A stretch of DNA of 64,000 nucleotides, taken from assembly GCF_024105635.1 (NCBI RefSeq), contig NZ_WYDQ01000001.1, forward strand, positions 4,092,501-4,156,500, read 5' to 3'. The DNA comes from Oceanicola sp. 502str15 (GTDB lineage: Bacteria; Pseudomonadota; Alphaproteobacteria; Rhodobacterales; Rhodobacteraceae). The stretch's first letter is position 1. Each line of letters begins with the position of its first letter. Position numbers and translations under genes: made by a program. Below are positions 32,016 through 40,406 of the stretch, piece by piece. The notes beneath the pieces were generated by a model. The model did no database searches and was not told the DNA's origin. It saw nothing but the letters and a program-made list of their open reading frames with translations.

Positions 32016-32972
32016 TCAGCCGGCGATGAGTTCGCTCTGCTTCACGATCACCTCGGCCTGTTTGATCGAGGCGATATCGACGAGGCGGCCCTTGTAGACG
32101 GTCGCGCCGGCGCCCTCCTTCTTGGCCTGTTCCATGGCGACGAGAATCTCGCGGGCCTCGGCCACGGCCTCTTCGGAGGGGGTGAAGACCTCGTTGGCCA
32201 GCGCCACCTGCTTGGGGTGGATCGCCCATTTGCCGACCATGCCGAGGGTGGCCGAGCGGCGGGCTTGGGCGCGGTAGCCTTCGTCGTCGGAGAAGTCGCC
32301 GAAGGGGCCGTCGACCGGGAGCACGCCGTGGGTGCGGCAGGCGGCGACGATGGCGGTTTGTGCCCAGTGCCAGGGGTCGGAGTAGTGGCGGGTTTCGCCG
32401 TGGAGCATGTAGTAATTCTCCTGCGTGCCGCCGATGCCGGTGGTCTGCATGCCCATGGAGGCGGCGAAATCGGCGGCGCCGAGGCTCATGGCCTCCATCC
32501 GGGGCGATGCGGCGGCGATCTCTTCGACATGGGCGAGGCCGGCGGCGCTTTCGATGATGACCTCGAAGCCGATCTTCTTGCTGCGGCCCTTGGCGGATTC
32601 GATGGCCGTGACCAGCGCGTCGACGGCGTAGATGTCTTCGGCGCAACCGACCTTGGGGATCATGATCTGGTCGAGCCGCTCCGAGGCGTTTTCGAGCAGG
32701 TCGACCACGTCGCGATACCAGAAGGGGGTGTCGAGCGAGTTTATGCGGACGGAGAGGCGCTTGTTGCCCCAGTCGACGTCACCGATCGCCTGAATGATGT
32801 TCTTGCGGGCCTCGGGCTTGTCGTCGGGGGCGACGGAATCCTCGAGGTCGAGGTTGATCACATCTGCTGCGGAGGCGGCCATCTTCTCGAAGATCGCGGG
32901 GCGGGAGCCGGGGCCGAAGAGCTGGCAGCGGTTGGGGCGCGAGGGCGGGGCGGGCTGGAGGCGGAAGGACAT
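32016..32972 (-). CDS. mcl1: L-malyl-CoA / beta-methylmalyl-CoA lyase
   Basis: A 318-residue CitE-family lyase that splits malyl-CoA to acetyl-CoA and glyoxylate and methylmalyl-CoA to propionyl-CoA and glyoxylate. It is a key enzyme of the ethylmalonyl-CoA pathway for acetate assimilation. The whole sequence closely follows the Rhodobacter Mcl1 pattern: FGPGSRPAIFEKMAASAADV, INLDLEDSVAPDD, IESAAGLAHVEEIAAASPRM, and GDFSDDEGYRAQA. The organism therefore probably uses the ethylmalonyl-CoA route, but the other genes are outside the window. A candidate promoter lies at 33018-33046. Confidence 0.93.
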   Translation of the reverse strand: MSFRLQPAPPSRPNRCQLFGPGSRPAIFEKMAASAADVINLDLEDSVAPDDKPEARKNIIQAIGDVDWGNKRLSVRINSLDTPFWYRDVVDLLENASERLDQIMIPKVGCAEDIYAVDALVTAIESAKGRSKKIGFEVIIESAAGLAHVEEIAAASPRMEAMSLGAADFAASMGMQTTGIGGTQENYYMLHGETRHYSDPWHWAQTAIVAACRTHGVLPVDGPFGDFSDDEGYRAQARRSATLGMVGKWAIHPKQVALANEVFTPSEEAVAEAREILVAMEQAKKEGAGATVYKGRLVDIASIKQAEVIVKQSELIAG

Positions 32973-33017
32973 GGCGGCAGGTCTCCGGGTAATGAAATGT
33001 CGTGAGCGTCGGTGTGG

Positions 33018-33046
33018 GTGATAGATTGTTGCGTCGTCATCTGCAA
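33018..33046 (-). promoter_or_regulatory. Candidate sigma-70 promoter of mcl1
   Basis: On the minus strand TTGCAG (33041-33046) and TATCAC (33018-33023) are separated by 17 bases, about 46 bases before the mcl1 ATG, in the divergent gap to dgcN. Confidence 0.45.
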
Positions 33047-33244
33047 GCCTGTTTGCGCCGCAGTGCAGCGATTCCGGGGGCTTGCGCTGGATTCTGCCTG
33101 ATCGTCATGCGGGGCGCGAGAAAGTTGCGTGGCAATGTGGCGATGAGCGAAAATCTTGCGGACTGTCGGGCAAGGGCCGCGGAGAACGACACAAAATCCT
33201 TGAGCAGGAGGGTTAGGATCGCGCCAAACCAAGGAGCTTCACAG

Positions 33245-34252
33245 ATGATCGAGACCCCCTATCTTCTTTTCCTCGGAGACGCGCCCGATGCCCTCGCTGC
33301 CAAGGTGGCACAGGGGATCAAGGACTGGCGGCCCGAAAACGCGGTGGGCCAGCTCAGTTTGCCGGGCTGCAAGGCCGACATGAAACTGACCGAGATGAGC
33401 ATCGAGCAGGCGGTGGCGGCCGGGGCCAAGACGCTGGTGATCGGCGTGGCCAACCGGGGCGGCACCATCAGCCCGGCCTGGATGGAGGTGCTGGAGCAGG
33501 CGCTGGTGGCCGGGCTCGATCTGGCGAGCGGGCTGCACAACCTGCTCAAGCATGAGCCGCGCCTCGTGGCGCTGGCCGAGGAGCACGGGCGGCAGCTGCA
33601 TGACGTGCGCATTCCGAGCGTGAAATACCCGATCGCCAATGGCGAGCCGCGCAAGGGGATGCGGCTGCTGGCGGTGGGCACCGATTGCTCGGTGGGCAAG
33701 ATGTATACCACGCTGGCGATGGATGCGGAGGCGCGCGAGCGCGGGCTGAAGTCGAGCTTTCGGCCGACAGGGCAGACCGGCATCCTGATCACCGGCGAAG
33801 GCGTGCCGCTGGACGCGGTGATTGCCGATTTCATGGCCGGCTCCATCGAGTGGCTCACGCCCGATAACGACGCCGACCACTGGGACTTCATCGAGGGGCA
33901 GGGCAGCCTGTTTCACCCGAGCTACTCCGGTGTGACGCTGGCGCTGGTGCATGGTGGCGCGCCCGATGCGCTGGTGCTCTGCCACGAGCCGACCCGTCCG
34001 CACATGCGCGGCCTGCCGGGCTACGAGCTGCCGACGCTGGAGGCGCTGCGCGATGTGGCGCTTACCATGGCGCGGGTGGTCAACCCCGGTTGCGAGGTGA
34101 TCGGCGTGTCGATCAACACCCAGCACATGACCGAGGAGGAGGCGCTGGCCTACATGGCCGATGTGGAGGCGCAGATGGGCCTGCCCACGGTGGACCCGTT
34201 CCGGCAGGGCGCCGCGCGGCTGGTGGATGCGCTGCCTGCGCCGAAGGGCTAG
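33245..34252 (+). CDS. dgcN: DgcN-type N-acetyltransferase (DUF1611 family), D-glutamate catabolism
   Basis: A 335-residue protein of the DUF1611 family. It has a P-loop-like AVGTDCSVGKMYTTLAM near residue 145 and the FRPTGQTGILITGEGVPLDAV segment. The family member DgcN in marine bacteria N-acetylates D-glutamate so that the partner racemase DgcA can convert it to the L form. The gene is followed directly by a DgcA-like enolase-superfamily gene, which supports this role. ATG 33245 follows AAGGAG. The long upstream extension of the frame is not translated, judging by its composition. Confidence 0.85.
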   Translation: MIETPYLLFLGDAPDALAAKVAQGIKDWRPENAVGQLSLPGCKADMKLTEMSIEQAVAAGAKTLVIGVANRGGTISPAWMEVLEQALVAGLDLASGLHNLLKHEPRLVALAEEHGRQLHDVRIPSVKYPIANGEPRKGMRLLAVGTDCSVGKMYTTLAMDAEARERGLKSSFRPTGQTGILITGEGVPLDAVIADFMAGSIEWLTPDNDADHWDFIEGQGSLFHPSYSGVTLALVHGGAPDALVLCHEPTRPHMRGLPGYELPTLEALRDVALTMARVVNPGCEVIGVSINTQHMTEEEALAYMADVEAQMGLPTVDPFRQGAARLVDALPAPKG

Positions 34253-34263
34253 GGGTGCAGGAG

Positions 34264-34284
34264 GGGCGGGCGAATTGCCCGCCC
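34264..34284. repeat. Short palindromic repeat between dgcN and dgcA
   Basis: GGGCGGGC (34264-34271) and GCCCGCCC (34277-34284) with loop GAATT, in the 78-base gap between two co-directional genes. Related to the CCTACGG family but followed by CTGATGG. Confidence 0.6.
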
Positions 34285-34330
34285 TGATGGGCCGCGATAG
34301 GCTGACGCAACACGACATTCGGAGAGCTTC

Positions 34331-35296
34331 ATGGAAATCACCGTCAAGACCGAGCAGTTTGCGCTGCGGGTGCCCTTCACCATTTCACGCGGGACCAAGG
34401 TGGCCGCCGATGTGGTGACGGTCGAGATCCGCGCGGGCGGGGCCGTGGGGCGGGGCGAATGCGTGCCCTATGCGCGCTATGGCGAGAGCCTTTTGAGCGT
34501 GACCGACCAGATCAAGGGGCTGCCCGGGAAGGTTGCGCGCGAGGATCTGCCGCGGCTGCTGCCGAGCGGGGCGGCGCGCAACGCGGTGGATTGTGCACTG
34601 TGGGATCTGGAGGCCAAGCAGCGCGGTGCCCGGGTTTGGGCGCTGGCGAGCCTGAAGGAGCCGGGGCCGGAGATCTGCGCCTATACGCTGTCGCTGGGCT
34701 CGGCGGAGGAGATGGAGCTGGCAGCGCGGGAGAACGCGCATCGTCCGCTGCTGAAGATCAAGCTCGGCACGCCGGAGGACATGCCCCGGCTGGAGGCCGT
34801 GCGGCGCGGCGCCCCGCGGTCGCGGCTGATCGTGGATGCGAACGAGGGGTGGAGCGCCGAGATTTACAGCGAGCTTGCCCCGCACCTGCTGCGGCTCGGG
34901 GTGAATCTCGTGGAACAGCCGGTGCCTGCCGATCAGGACGAGAGCCTCATCGGGCTTATCAAGCCGGTGCCGGTTTGCGCCGACGAGAGCTGCCATGACC
35001 GCGAGAGCCTGAAGCACCTGAAGGGCAAGTATGATGTCATCAACATCAAGCTCGACAAGACCGGCGGCCTCACGGAAGCCCTCGCGCTGAAGCGGGCGGC
35101 GATGGAAGAGGGCTACGGGATCATGGTGGGCTGCATGGTGGGCACCTCGCTGGGCATGGCCCCGGCGGTGCTTGCGGCGCAGGGCGTGGGCTTCACCGAT
35201 CTCGACGGGCCGCTGCTGCTGAAGGAAGACCGGGTCCCGCCGCTGGCCTATGACGGGCACGGCGTGCATCCGAGCCAGGCGGCGCTCTGGGGATGA
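34331..35296 (+). CDS. dgcA: N-acetyl-D-glutamate racemase DgcA (enolase superfamily, dipeptide-epimerase-like)
   Basis: A 321-residue enolase-superfamily enzyme. Catalytic features: the acid-base lysine in LLKIKLGTPEDM (near 139), metal ligands in VDANEGW (near 166), VEQPVPADQ (near 192) and ADESCHDR, and the second lysine in NIKLDKTGG. This is the muconate-lactonising/dipeptide epimerase subgroup. With dgcN immediately upstream, N-acetyl-D-Glu racemase is the most likely role; L-Ala-D/L-Glu epimerase is the alternative. Its stop overlaps the phosphoesterase start (ATGA). Confidence 0.88.
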   Translation: MEITVKTEQFALRVPFTISRGTKVAADVVTVEIRAGGAVGRGECVPYARYGESLLSVTDQIKGLPGKVAREDLPRLLPSGAARNAVDCALWDLEAKQRGARVWALASLKEPGPEICAYTLSLGSAEEMELAARENAHRPLLKIKLGTPEDMPRLEAVRRGAPRSRLIVDANEGWSAEIYSELAPHLLRLGVNLVEQPVPADQDESLIGLIKPVPVCADESCHDRESLKHLKGKYDVINIKLDKTGGLTEALALKRAAMEEGYGIMVGCMVGTSLGMAPAVLAAQGVGFTDLDGPLLLKEDRVPPLAYDGHGVHPSQAALWG

Positions 35297-36069
35297 GGCT
35301 GCCCGCGGCACGCCTCCCCGATCCGCCGGGGCGCTTTGCGGTGATTGCCGACATCCACGGCAATGCCGATGCGCTGGCGGCGGTGCTGGCGGAGATCGAC
35401 CGGGAGGGGCTGCGCTTTGTGGTCAACCTCGGCGACCATCTGAGCGGGCCGCTGGACCCGGCGGGCACGGCGGAGCTGCTGCTGGCGCGGCCCGAGATGG
35501 TGTGCATTCGGGGCAATCATGACCGCTACCTGCTGGAAAACCCGCTGGACCAGATGAGCGCGACCGACCGGGTGAGCCGGGAGGCGCTGGACGTGGCGGC
35601 GATGGGCTGGCTCAGGGCGCTGCCGGTGACGGCATGGCTGGGGGACTACGTGTATCTTTGCCATGCGCGGCCTGCACAGGATGACGCCTACCTGATGGAG
35701 GTCATCGACGGCGAGGGCGTGGCCGAGCGCCCCGCCGAGGCGGTTTCGGCCGATCTGGACGGCATCGACGCGGGGCTGGTGCTTTGCGGGCATTCGCACC
35801 TTCAACGCGCGATGGAGGTTGGCGGGCGGCTGGCGGTGAACCCCGGTTCGGTGGGCTGCCCGGCCTATAGCGACGACACGCCCACGCCCCATGCGGTGGA
35901 GACCGGCTCGCCCGAGGCGAAATGGGCCGTGGTTGCCCGCAGTCGGGAGGGCTGGGGCGTGGAGTTTCGCTCGACGCGCTATGACGCGGCGCGGATGGTG
36001 GCCATGGCGCGCGCCTATGGCCGCGAGGATTGGGCTCGCGCGGTGCGCACCGGGTGGATCCGGGGGTGA
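35293..36069 (+). CDS. Metallophosphoesterase (YfcE/DR1281-like)
   Basis: A 258-residue calcineurin-like phosphoesterase. Metal ligands are visible in order: ADIHGN (19-24), NLGDHLSGP (near 46), RGNHDR (74-79), CHARP and CGHSHLQRAM, then VNPGSVGCP. The substrate could be a phosphodiester or phosphoprotein; it cannot be told. Read in the D-amino-acid cluster by start/stop overlap with dgcA and close linkage to the next gene, although this may be only operon membership. Confidence 0.88.
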   Translation: MRLPAARLPDPPGRFAVIADIHGNADALAAVLAEIDREGLRFVVNLGDHLSGPLDPAGTAELLLARPEMVCIRGNHDRYLLENPLDQMSATDRVSREALDVAAMGWLRALPVTAWLGDYVYLCHARPAQDDAYLMEVIDGEGVAERPAEAVSADLDGIDAGLVLCGHSHLQRAMEVGGRLAVNPGSVGCPAYSDDTPTPHAVETGSPEAKWAVVARSREGWGVEFRSTRYDAARMVAMARAYGREDWARAVRTGWIRG

Positions 36070-36104
36070 GCGCGGGGCCGGGCACCACCGGCGAGGGGCG
36101 GGTG

Positions 36105-36887
36105 ATGGTGAGCGGCGCGGATTTCGATGCCGCGGCACTGCCCGCCGACCTCGACGCGCTTGCGATCTACGAGGTGCGGCGCGCCGATCTGCCCCGGCTG
36201 GCCGGGCTGGAGCGCCTGCCGCTGAAGCTGCTGGAGTTGCGCTGGATCTCGGCCCCCGACTTCACCGACATTCCGCTGCCTGCCGGGCTGGAGGAGCTGA
36301 TCGTCTGGCACAGCCCCAAGCTGCGCAGTTGCGCGGGCATCACCCGGGCGCCGGGGCTGAAACGACTGCGGTGGTGGGACACCGGCCCGCTGGAAGACGC
36401 CTCGGCACTCGCGCAGTTGCCCGGGCTGCGGCGGCTGGAGCTTTCGGCCGGGATGAACCGCAAGCAGAAGCTCAGCAGCCTCGCCTTCCTGCGCGACCTC
36501 CGGCTGGAGGTGCTGCACCTGAACGGGATCGCGCCGCCCGATCTCGACATCACGCCGATCCTCGACATGGAGAGCCTGCGCGAGCTGGAGGTGCATGGCC
36601 CCGATTTCGAGCTCGAGAGCCTCGCCGCGCTCTGCGCCCGCTTTCCGGCGGTGTACGAGGAGATTGCGGCGCTCAAGTCCTATCCGCCCGACCTTGACCG
36701 CGCCTGCGAGCGCTGCGGCGGCGGGCTCAGCATGTTGTGGCTCAGGCGGCGCAAGTTCTTGTGGTGCAAGAGCTGCGAAGCCGGGCCGTTGGCGCGGGTT
36801 CTGGACCGTTTTGCCGCGCAGGTCGAGGCCGCTCGACAAGCCCGGGGTGGCGGCGTATCACCCGAAAACACCAGCAAGGAGCATTGA
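36105..36887 (+). CDS. Leucine-rich-repeat-like protein with C-terminal zinc ribbon, unknown function
   Basis: A 260-residue protein not recognised as a named family. Repeated leucine-rich strands of roughly 20-25 residues are seen (LPLKLLELRWISAPDFTDIP, LPAGLEELIVWHSPKLRSC, LPGLRRLELSAG, LRLEVLHLNGI, MESLRELEVHGPDFELESL). A four-cysteine ribbon follows near 206-232 (CERCGGG ... CKSCEAG). ATG 36105 has GAGGGG 6 bases upstream; GTG 36066 overlapping the preceding stop is an alternative. A cytoplasmic binding protein is likely; its place between a phosphoesterase and a D-amino-acid transaminase gives no clear job. Confidence 0.7.
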   Translation: MVSGADFDAAALPADLDALAIYEVRRADLPRLAGLERLPLKLLELRWISAPDFTDIPLPAGLEELIVWHSPKLRSCAGITRAPGLKRLRWWDTGPLEDASALAQLPGLRRLELSAGMNRKQKLSSLAFLRDLRLEVLHLNGIAPPDLDITPILDMESLRELEVHGPDFELESLAALCARFPAVYEEIAALKSYPPDLDRACERCGGGLSMLWLRRRKFLWCKSCEAGPLARVLDRFAAQVEAARQARGGGVSPENTSKEH

Positions 36888-36889
36888 GA

Positions 36890-37744
36890 ATGAGCCGGAT
36901 CGTCTATGTGAACGGAGAGTATCTGCCGGAAGAGGAGGCCCGCGTTTCGGTCTTCGACCGGGGGTTTCTCTTTGCCGATGGTGTCTATGAGGTGACGACC
37001 GTTCTGGGCGGAAAGCTGGTGGATTTCGGCGGCCACGCCAAGCGTCTCTGGCGCTCGATGGCTGAGCTGGAGATGACCGCGCCCTGCACCGAGGAGGAGC
37101 TGCTGGAGATCCACCGCGAGCTGATCGCGAGGAACGGCTTTGAGGAAGGGCTGATCTACCTGCAGGTCACGCGCGGCGCGGCGGACCGCGATTTTGCCTA
37201 TCCGGCCGAGGGCACCAAGCCGACGCTCGTGCTGTTCCATCAGGAAAAGCAGGTGGCCGACAGCCCGGCGGCGGGCAAGGGCGTGCGGATCGTGTCCATC
37301 CCCGACGAGCGTTGGGGGCGGCGCGACATAAAGACGGTGCAGCTGCTCTACCCCTCGATGGGCAAGATGGCGGCCAAGAAGGCCGGGGCCGATGACGCCT
37401 GGATGGTGGAAGACGGCAAGGTGACGGAGGGCACCTCGAACAACGCCTATATCGTGCGGGGCGGCACCATCATCACCCGTCAGCTTGGCACCGAGATCCT
37501 GCATGGCATCACCCGCGCCGCCGTGCTGCGTTTTGCCCGCGAGGCGCAGATGAAGGTGGAGGAGCGGCCCTTTACCATCGAAGAGGCGCAAGACGCGGAC
37601 GAGGCCTTCATCACCTCGGCCTCGGCCTTCGTGATGCCGGTGGTCGAGATCGACGGCGCCAAGCTGGGCGAGGGCGCGCCCGGCCCGGTGGCCACGCGTC
37701 TGCGCGAGATCTACATCGACGAGATGCGCAAGGCCGCCGTTTGA
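36890..37744 (+). CDS. dat: D-amino-acid transaminase (class IV PLP)
   Basis: A 284-residue fold-type IV aminotransferase that interconverts D-Ala plus 2-oxoglutarate with pyruvate plus D-Glu. Seen: FDRGFLFADGVYEVTTVLGG (phosphate/substrate loop), the PLP lysine in RRDIKTVQLLYPS (near 145), the glutamate that anchors the PLP pyridine nitrogen in VTEGTSNNAYIV, and the C-terminal ITSASAFVMPV. These favour D-amino-acid transaminase over branched-chain aminotransferase or ADC lyase. It follows the LRR-like gene by 2 bases, and completes a cluster that can turn D-Ala into D-Glu and then, via DgcN/DgcA, into L-Glu. Confidence 0.88.
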   Translation: MSRIVYVNGEYLPEEEARVSVFDRGFLFADGVYEVTTVLGGKLVDFGGHAKRLWRSMAELEMTAPCTEEELLEIHRELIARNGFEEGLIYLQVTRGAADRDFAYPAEGTKPTLVLFHQEKQVADSPAAGKGVRIVSIPDERWGRRDIKTVQLLYPSMGKMAAKKAGADDAWMVEDGKVTEGTSNNAYIVRGGTIITRQLGTEILHGITRAAVLRFAREAQMKVEERPFTIEEAQDADEAFITSASAFVMPVVEIDGAKLGEGAPGPVATRLREIYIDEMRKAAV

Positions 37745-37751
37745 GGCGAAT

Positions 37752-37768
37752 GGCGGGTTTCACCCGCC
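37752..37768. repeat. Short palindromic repeat after dat
   Basis: GGCGGGT-TTC-ACCCGCC, 7 bases after the dat stop, followed by CTGCCGG. Same family as the other gene-end palindromes. Confidence 0.65.
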
Positions 37769-37873
37769 CTGCCGCCGGTACGCTTCGGGCTTTGGTCTTG
37801 CAATGCCCGGGCGCTTGCGGTCACCATGCGGCAACGCCGAGGCGTGGATTTGAGAACCGGGAGATTTTTTGAC

Positions 37874-40393
37874 GTGCGCAAGCTCTTGGGCGGTGCAGTT
37901 TTGGTGGGAGGCGTGCTGGCACTGGGGCTTTATGCCGGAGCACGCCCGGCCCATTCCATCGAGGACCGGGTAGGCGAACAGGCGGCTGCGGCGGTGCAGG
38001 GCGCGGTGCACGGACTCGCGGCCGAAGTGCGCGGGCGCGATATCGTGCTGACCGGGATGGCGGATGGCGAGGCCGAGCATGGCCGGGTGATGGCGGCGCT
38101 CGACGCCGTGCCGGGGCGCCGCGTGGTGCGCTCTGAGGCCGAGATCCTGCCGCTGGCCGACCCCTACAGGCTTCACGGGGCCCGCGGGCCGGGTGGCCCG
38201 GTGTGGGAGGGCAATGTGCCCAGCGAGGCGGCGCGCGCTGCCCTGTCGGAAGAAATCGGTGCCGAGGCGGCGGGCGGTCTGACCCTTGCCGCGGGCAGCC
38301 CCGCCGGTTGGGGCGATGCGGCAATGGTTGCGGCCCAGGCCCTTGCGCCTCTGGAACGCGGCGAGGTGACGGTGGAGGGGCAGTCCATAGTGCTTTCGGG
38401 CGTGGCGACCACGCCCAAGGAAGCCGGGGCGGCAGAGGCCGCGCTGCTGGTGCTGCCCGAGGGCTGGAGCGCCGAGACCGACCTGACGACGCTGGATGAT
38501 GGCGCGCCCTTTGCCCTCGATATCGAGGCCGAGGACGGCAACGTGACATGGCAGGGCGGGAAGCTGCCGCTTTCGGTCGATCCGCTCGACCTCGACACCG
38601 CCTACGGGGCACCCGTGGCGGGGGATATCACCGTGTCGAAGATCGGACAGGGCGAGGCGGATTTTGCCGGGGCTGCGCAGGCCGGGATGATGGCGCTGGC
38701 GCATCTGATGCGCGGGCGGCTCCGGATCGAGGGGAAGACGCTGGCGCTGACCGGCCTTGCCGCCGACCCGAGCGCCGCCGCCGCCGCGCGGGCCGAGCTG
38801 GAGGGGTTGCCCGAGGCGGTGTCTCCGATGGTCGAGCTGGATCTGAACGATGACGGCAAGCCCTTTGCCCTCAGCCTCGTGAAATCCGCCGGCGGCCTTC
38901 AGGCAAGCGGCAAGCTGCCCGCCGCGATGCAGGACGATGACCTTGGCGCGCTGGCCAGGCAGCCGCTGCGGGGCGAGGTTGTGGTGGCCCGGATCGGCGC
39001 GGAGGAGGAGGTGTTTTCCTCCCTCGCACGGGCGGCGCTGAAGGCGATTGCCCCGATGAAGACGGCCGAGGTGGCGCTGGGCGAGGCGGGGCTGGATTTC
39101 GTGGCGCTGGCCCCCACGCCGAACGAGGCCGAAGAGGCGGAGGCGGCGCTGGCCCCCGTGGCCGGGCAGGTGCCGGTGTCGATCCAGATCGACGTTGAGG
39201 ATGATGGCCAGCCCTTTGCACTGGTGGTCGACAAGTCGCCGGAAGGCGCGTGGAGCGCAAGTGGCAAGGTGCCCGCCGTGCTGGAGGGCTTCGACTACGG
39301 CGCTGCCGCCGGAGTCGCGGCGCTGGCGACGGAGGGGGTGAGCGTGGCGCGGATCGGCGGCGAGGCGCAGGGTTTTGCCGATGCGGTGCCGCCGGGGCTG
39401 GCGGCGCTCGCGGTGCTGAACTCGGGCCGGCTGACGGTGCGCGAGGGGGCGGTGGAGCTTGAGGGCGAGGCCGATGACCCCGCCATGGCGGCAGAGGCGG
39501 AGGCGGCGCTTTCGGCGCTGCCCGAGGGGTTTGCGCCCGCTCTGGCGCTGGAGCTGGTGGAGGACGGAACACCGCCGGCCTTCACCTTTTCTTACGCGGT
39601 GACGAATGGCGGCAGCCTGAGTGGCAAGCTGCCTGCCGGGCTGACCCCGACCGAGATTGCCGAGCTCGCCGGGCTTGGACAGTTGAGCGGCACGCCGGGA
39701 CAATCGCGCGACGATGACACCGGGGCCGAGGCGATGCGGGGCGCGCTGGCGGCGCTGGGCCCCTGGCTGGGCGAGATCGAGGAGGTGGCGCTGGTTCTGG
39801 CCGAGGATGGCACGGTGAGCGCCGATGTGACCGCGAGCCCGGGCGTGGATGGCGAGCTGCTTCAGGCACGCCTCACCGAGGCACTGGGCGGCGCGGTGAC
39901 GCTGGCGGTGGCGCAGGCTGAGGCTGCGGAAGGTGCGCGGCGCAGCAATCCGGCGACGGGTGAGCAGCAACAGCTTTCGGGCGGGGTCTGGCTGCCTGTG
40001 GTCGAGGGTCTCGACACCACGGTTGCGGGCTGCAACGCGGCGACCCAAGCGGCGCTGGAGGGCGAGCGGATCGGCTTTGTCACCGGGGCGTTCCGGCTGG
40101 ATGCGGCCTCGTTCCGGGCGGTCAACGGCGTGGCTGCCGTGGCGCTGGCCTGCGCCGAGGCGGGCATGGTGCTGGAGCTGGGGGGGCACACCGATGCCAC
40201 CGGCAATCCCGAAAGCAACAAGGCGCTGAGCCAGCGTCGCGCCGAGGTGGTGGCCGCCGCCCTGGTGGCACGCGGCGTGCCGCAGGCGGCCCTGAGTGCC
40301 GTGGGCTACGGCGCCGAGCAGCCGGTGGCCGACAACGAGACCGAAGAGGGACGCGCCGCAAACCGCCGCACAACCCTCGACTGGCGAGAGTAG
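37874..40393 (+). CDS. Large OmpA-family protein with four tandem BON-like repeats
   Basis: An 839-residue envelope protein. An N-terminal membrane anchor or signal (RKLLGGAVLVGGVLALGLYAG) leads into a long repetitive region. Units of about 118-123 residues each carry a D-DG-x-PFAL element followed by GKLP (first at about 210, then 328, 445 and a degenerate copy near 568), in a BON-like alternation of alpha and beta elements. The C-terminus (about 715-839) is an OmpA/MotB domain with ELGGHTDATGNPESNKALSQRRA, which binds peptidoglycan. GTG 37874 gives a clean anchor and follows GGGAG. The next gene starts 13 bases later, making an operon. The role is probably structural. Confidence 0.85.
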   Translation: MRKLLGGAVLVGGVLALGLYAGARPAHSIEDRVGEQAAAAVQGAVHGLAAEVRGRDIVLTGMADGEAEHGRVMAALDAVPGRRVVRSEAEILPLADPYRLHGARGPGGPVWEGNVPSEAARAALSEEIGAEAAGGLTLAAGSPAGWGDAAMVAAQALAPLERGEVTVEGQSIVLSGVATTPKEAGAAEAALLVLPEGWSAETDLTTLDDGAPFALDIEAEDGNVTWQGGKLPLSVDPLDLDTAYGAPVAGDITVSKIGQGEADFAGAAQAGMMALAHLMRGRLRIEGKTLALTGLAADPSAAAAARAELEGLPEAVSPMVELDLNDDGKPFALSLVKSAGGLQASGKLPAAMQDDDLGALARQPLRGEVVVARIGAEEEVFSSLARAALKAIAPMKTAEVALGEAGLDFVALAPTPNEAEEAEAALAPVAGQVPVSIQIDVEDDGQPFALVVDKSPEGAWSASGKVPAVLEGFDYGAAAGVAALATEGVSVARIGGEAQGFADAVPPGLAALAVLNSGRLTVREGAVELEGEADDPAMAAEAEAALSALPEGFAPALALELVEDGTPPAFTFSYAVTNGGSLSGKLPAGLTPTEIAELAGLGQLSGTPGQSRDDDTGAEAMRGALAALGPWLGEIEEVALVLAEDGTVSADVTASPGVDGELLQARLTEALGGAVTLAVAQAEAAEGARRSNPATGEQQQLSGGVWLPVVEGLDTTVAGCNAATQAALEGERIGFVTGAFRLDAASFRAVNGVAAVALACAEAGMVLELGGHTDATGNPESNKALSQRRAEVVAAALVARGVPQAALSAVGYGAEQPVADNETEEGRAANRRTTLDWRE

Positions 40394-40406
40394 AGAAGGA
40401 CGCGAG

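Noticed and set aside
31438..32646. 402-residue minus-strand frame over the AraC-type and mcl1 genes
   Set aside because: It crosses the palindromic repeats and two well-supported genes in another phase and has an Arg/Pro/His-rich shadow composition.
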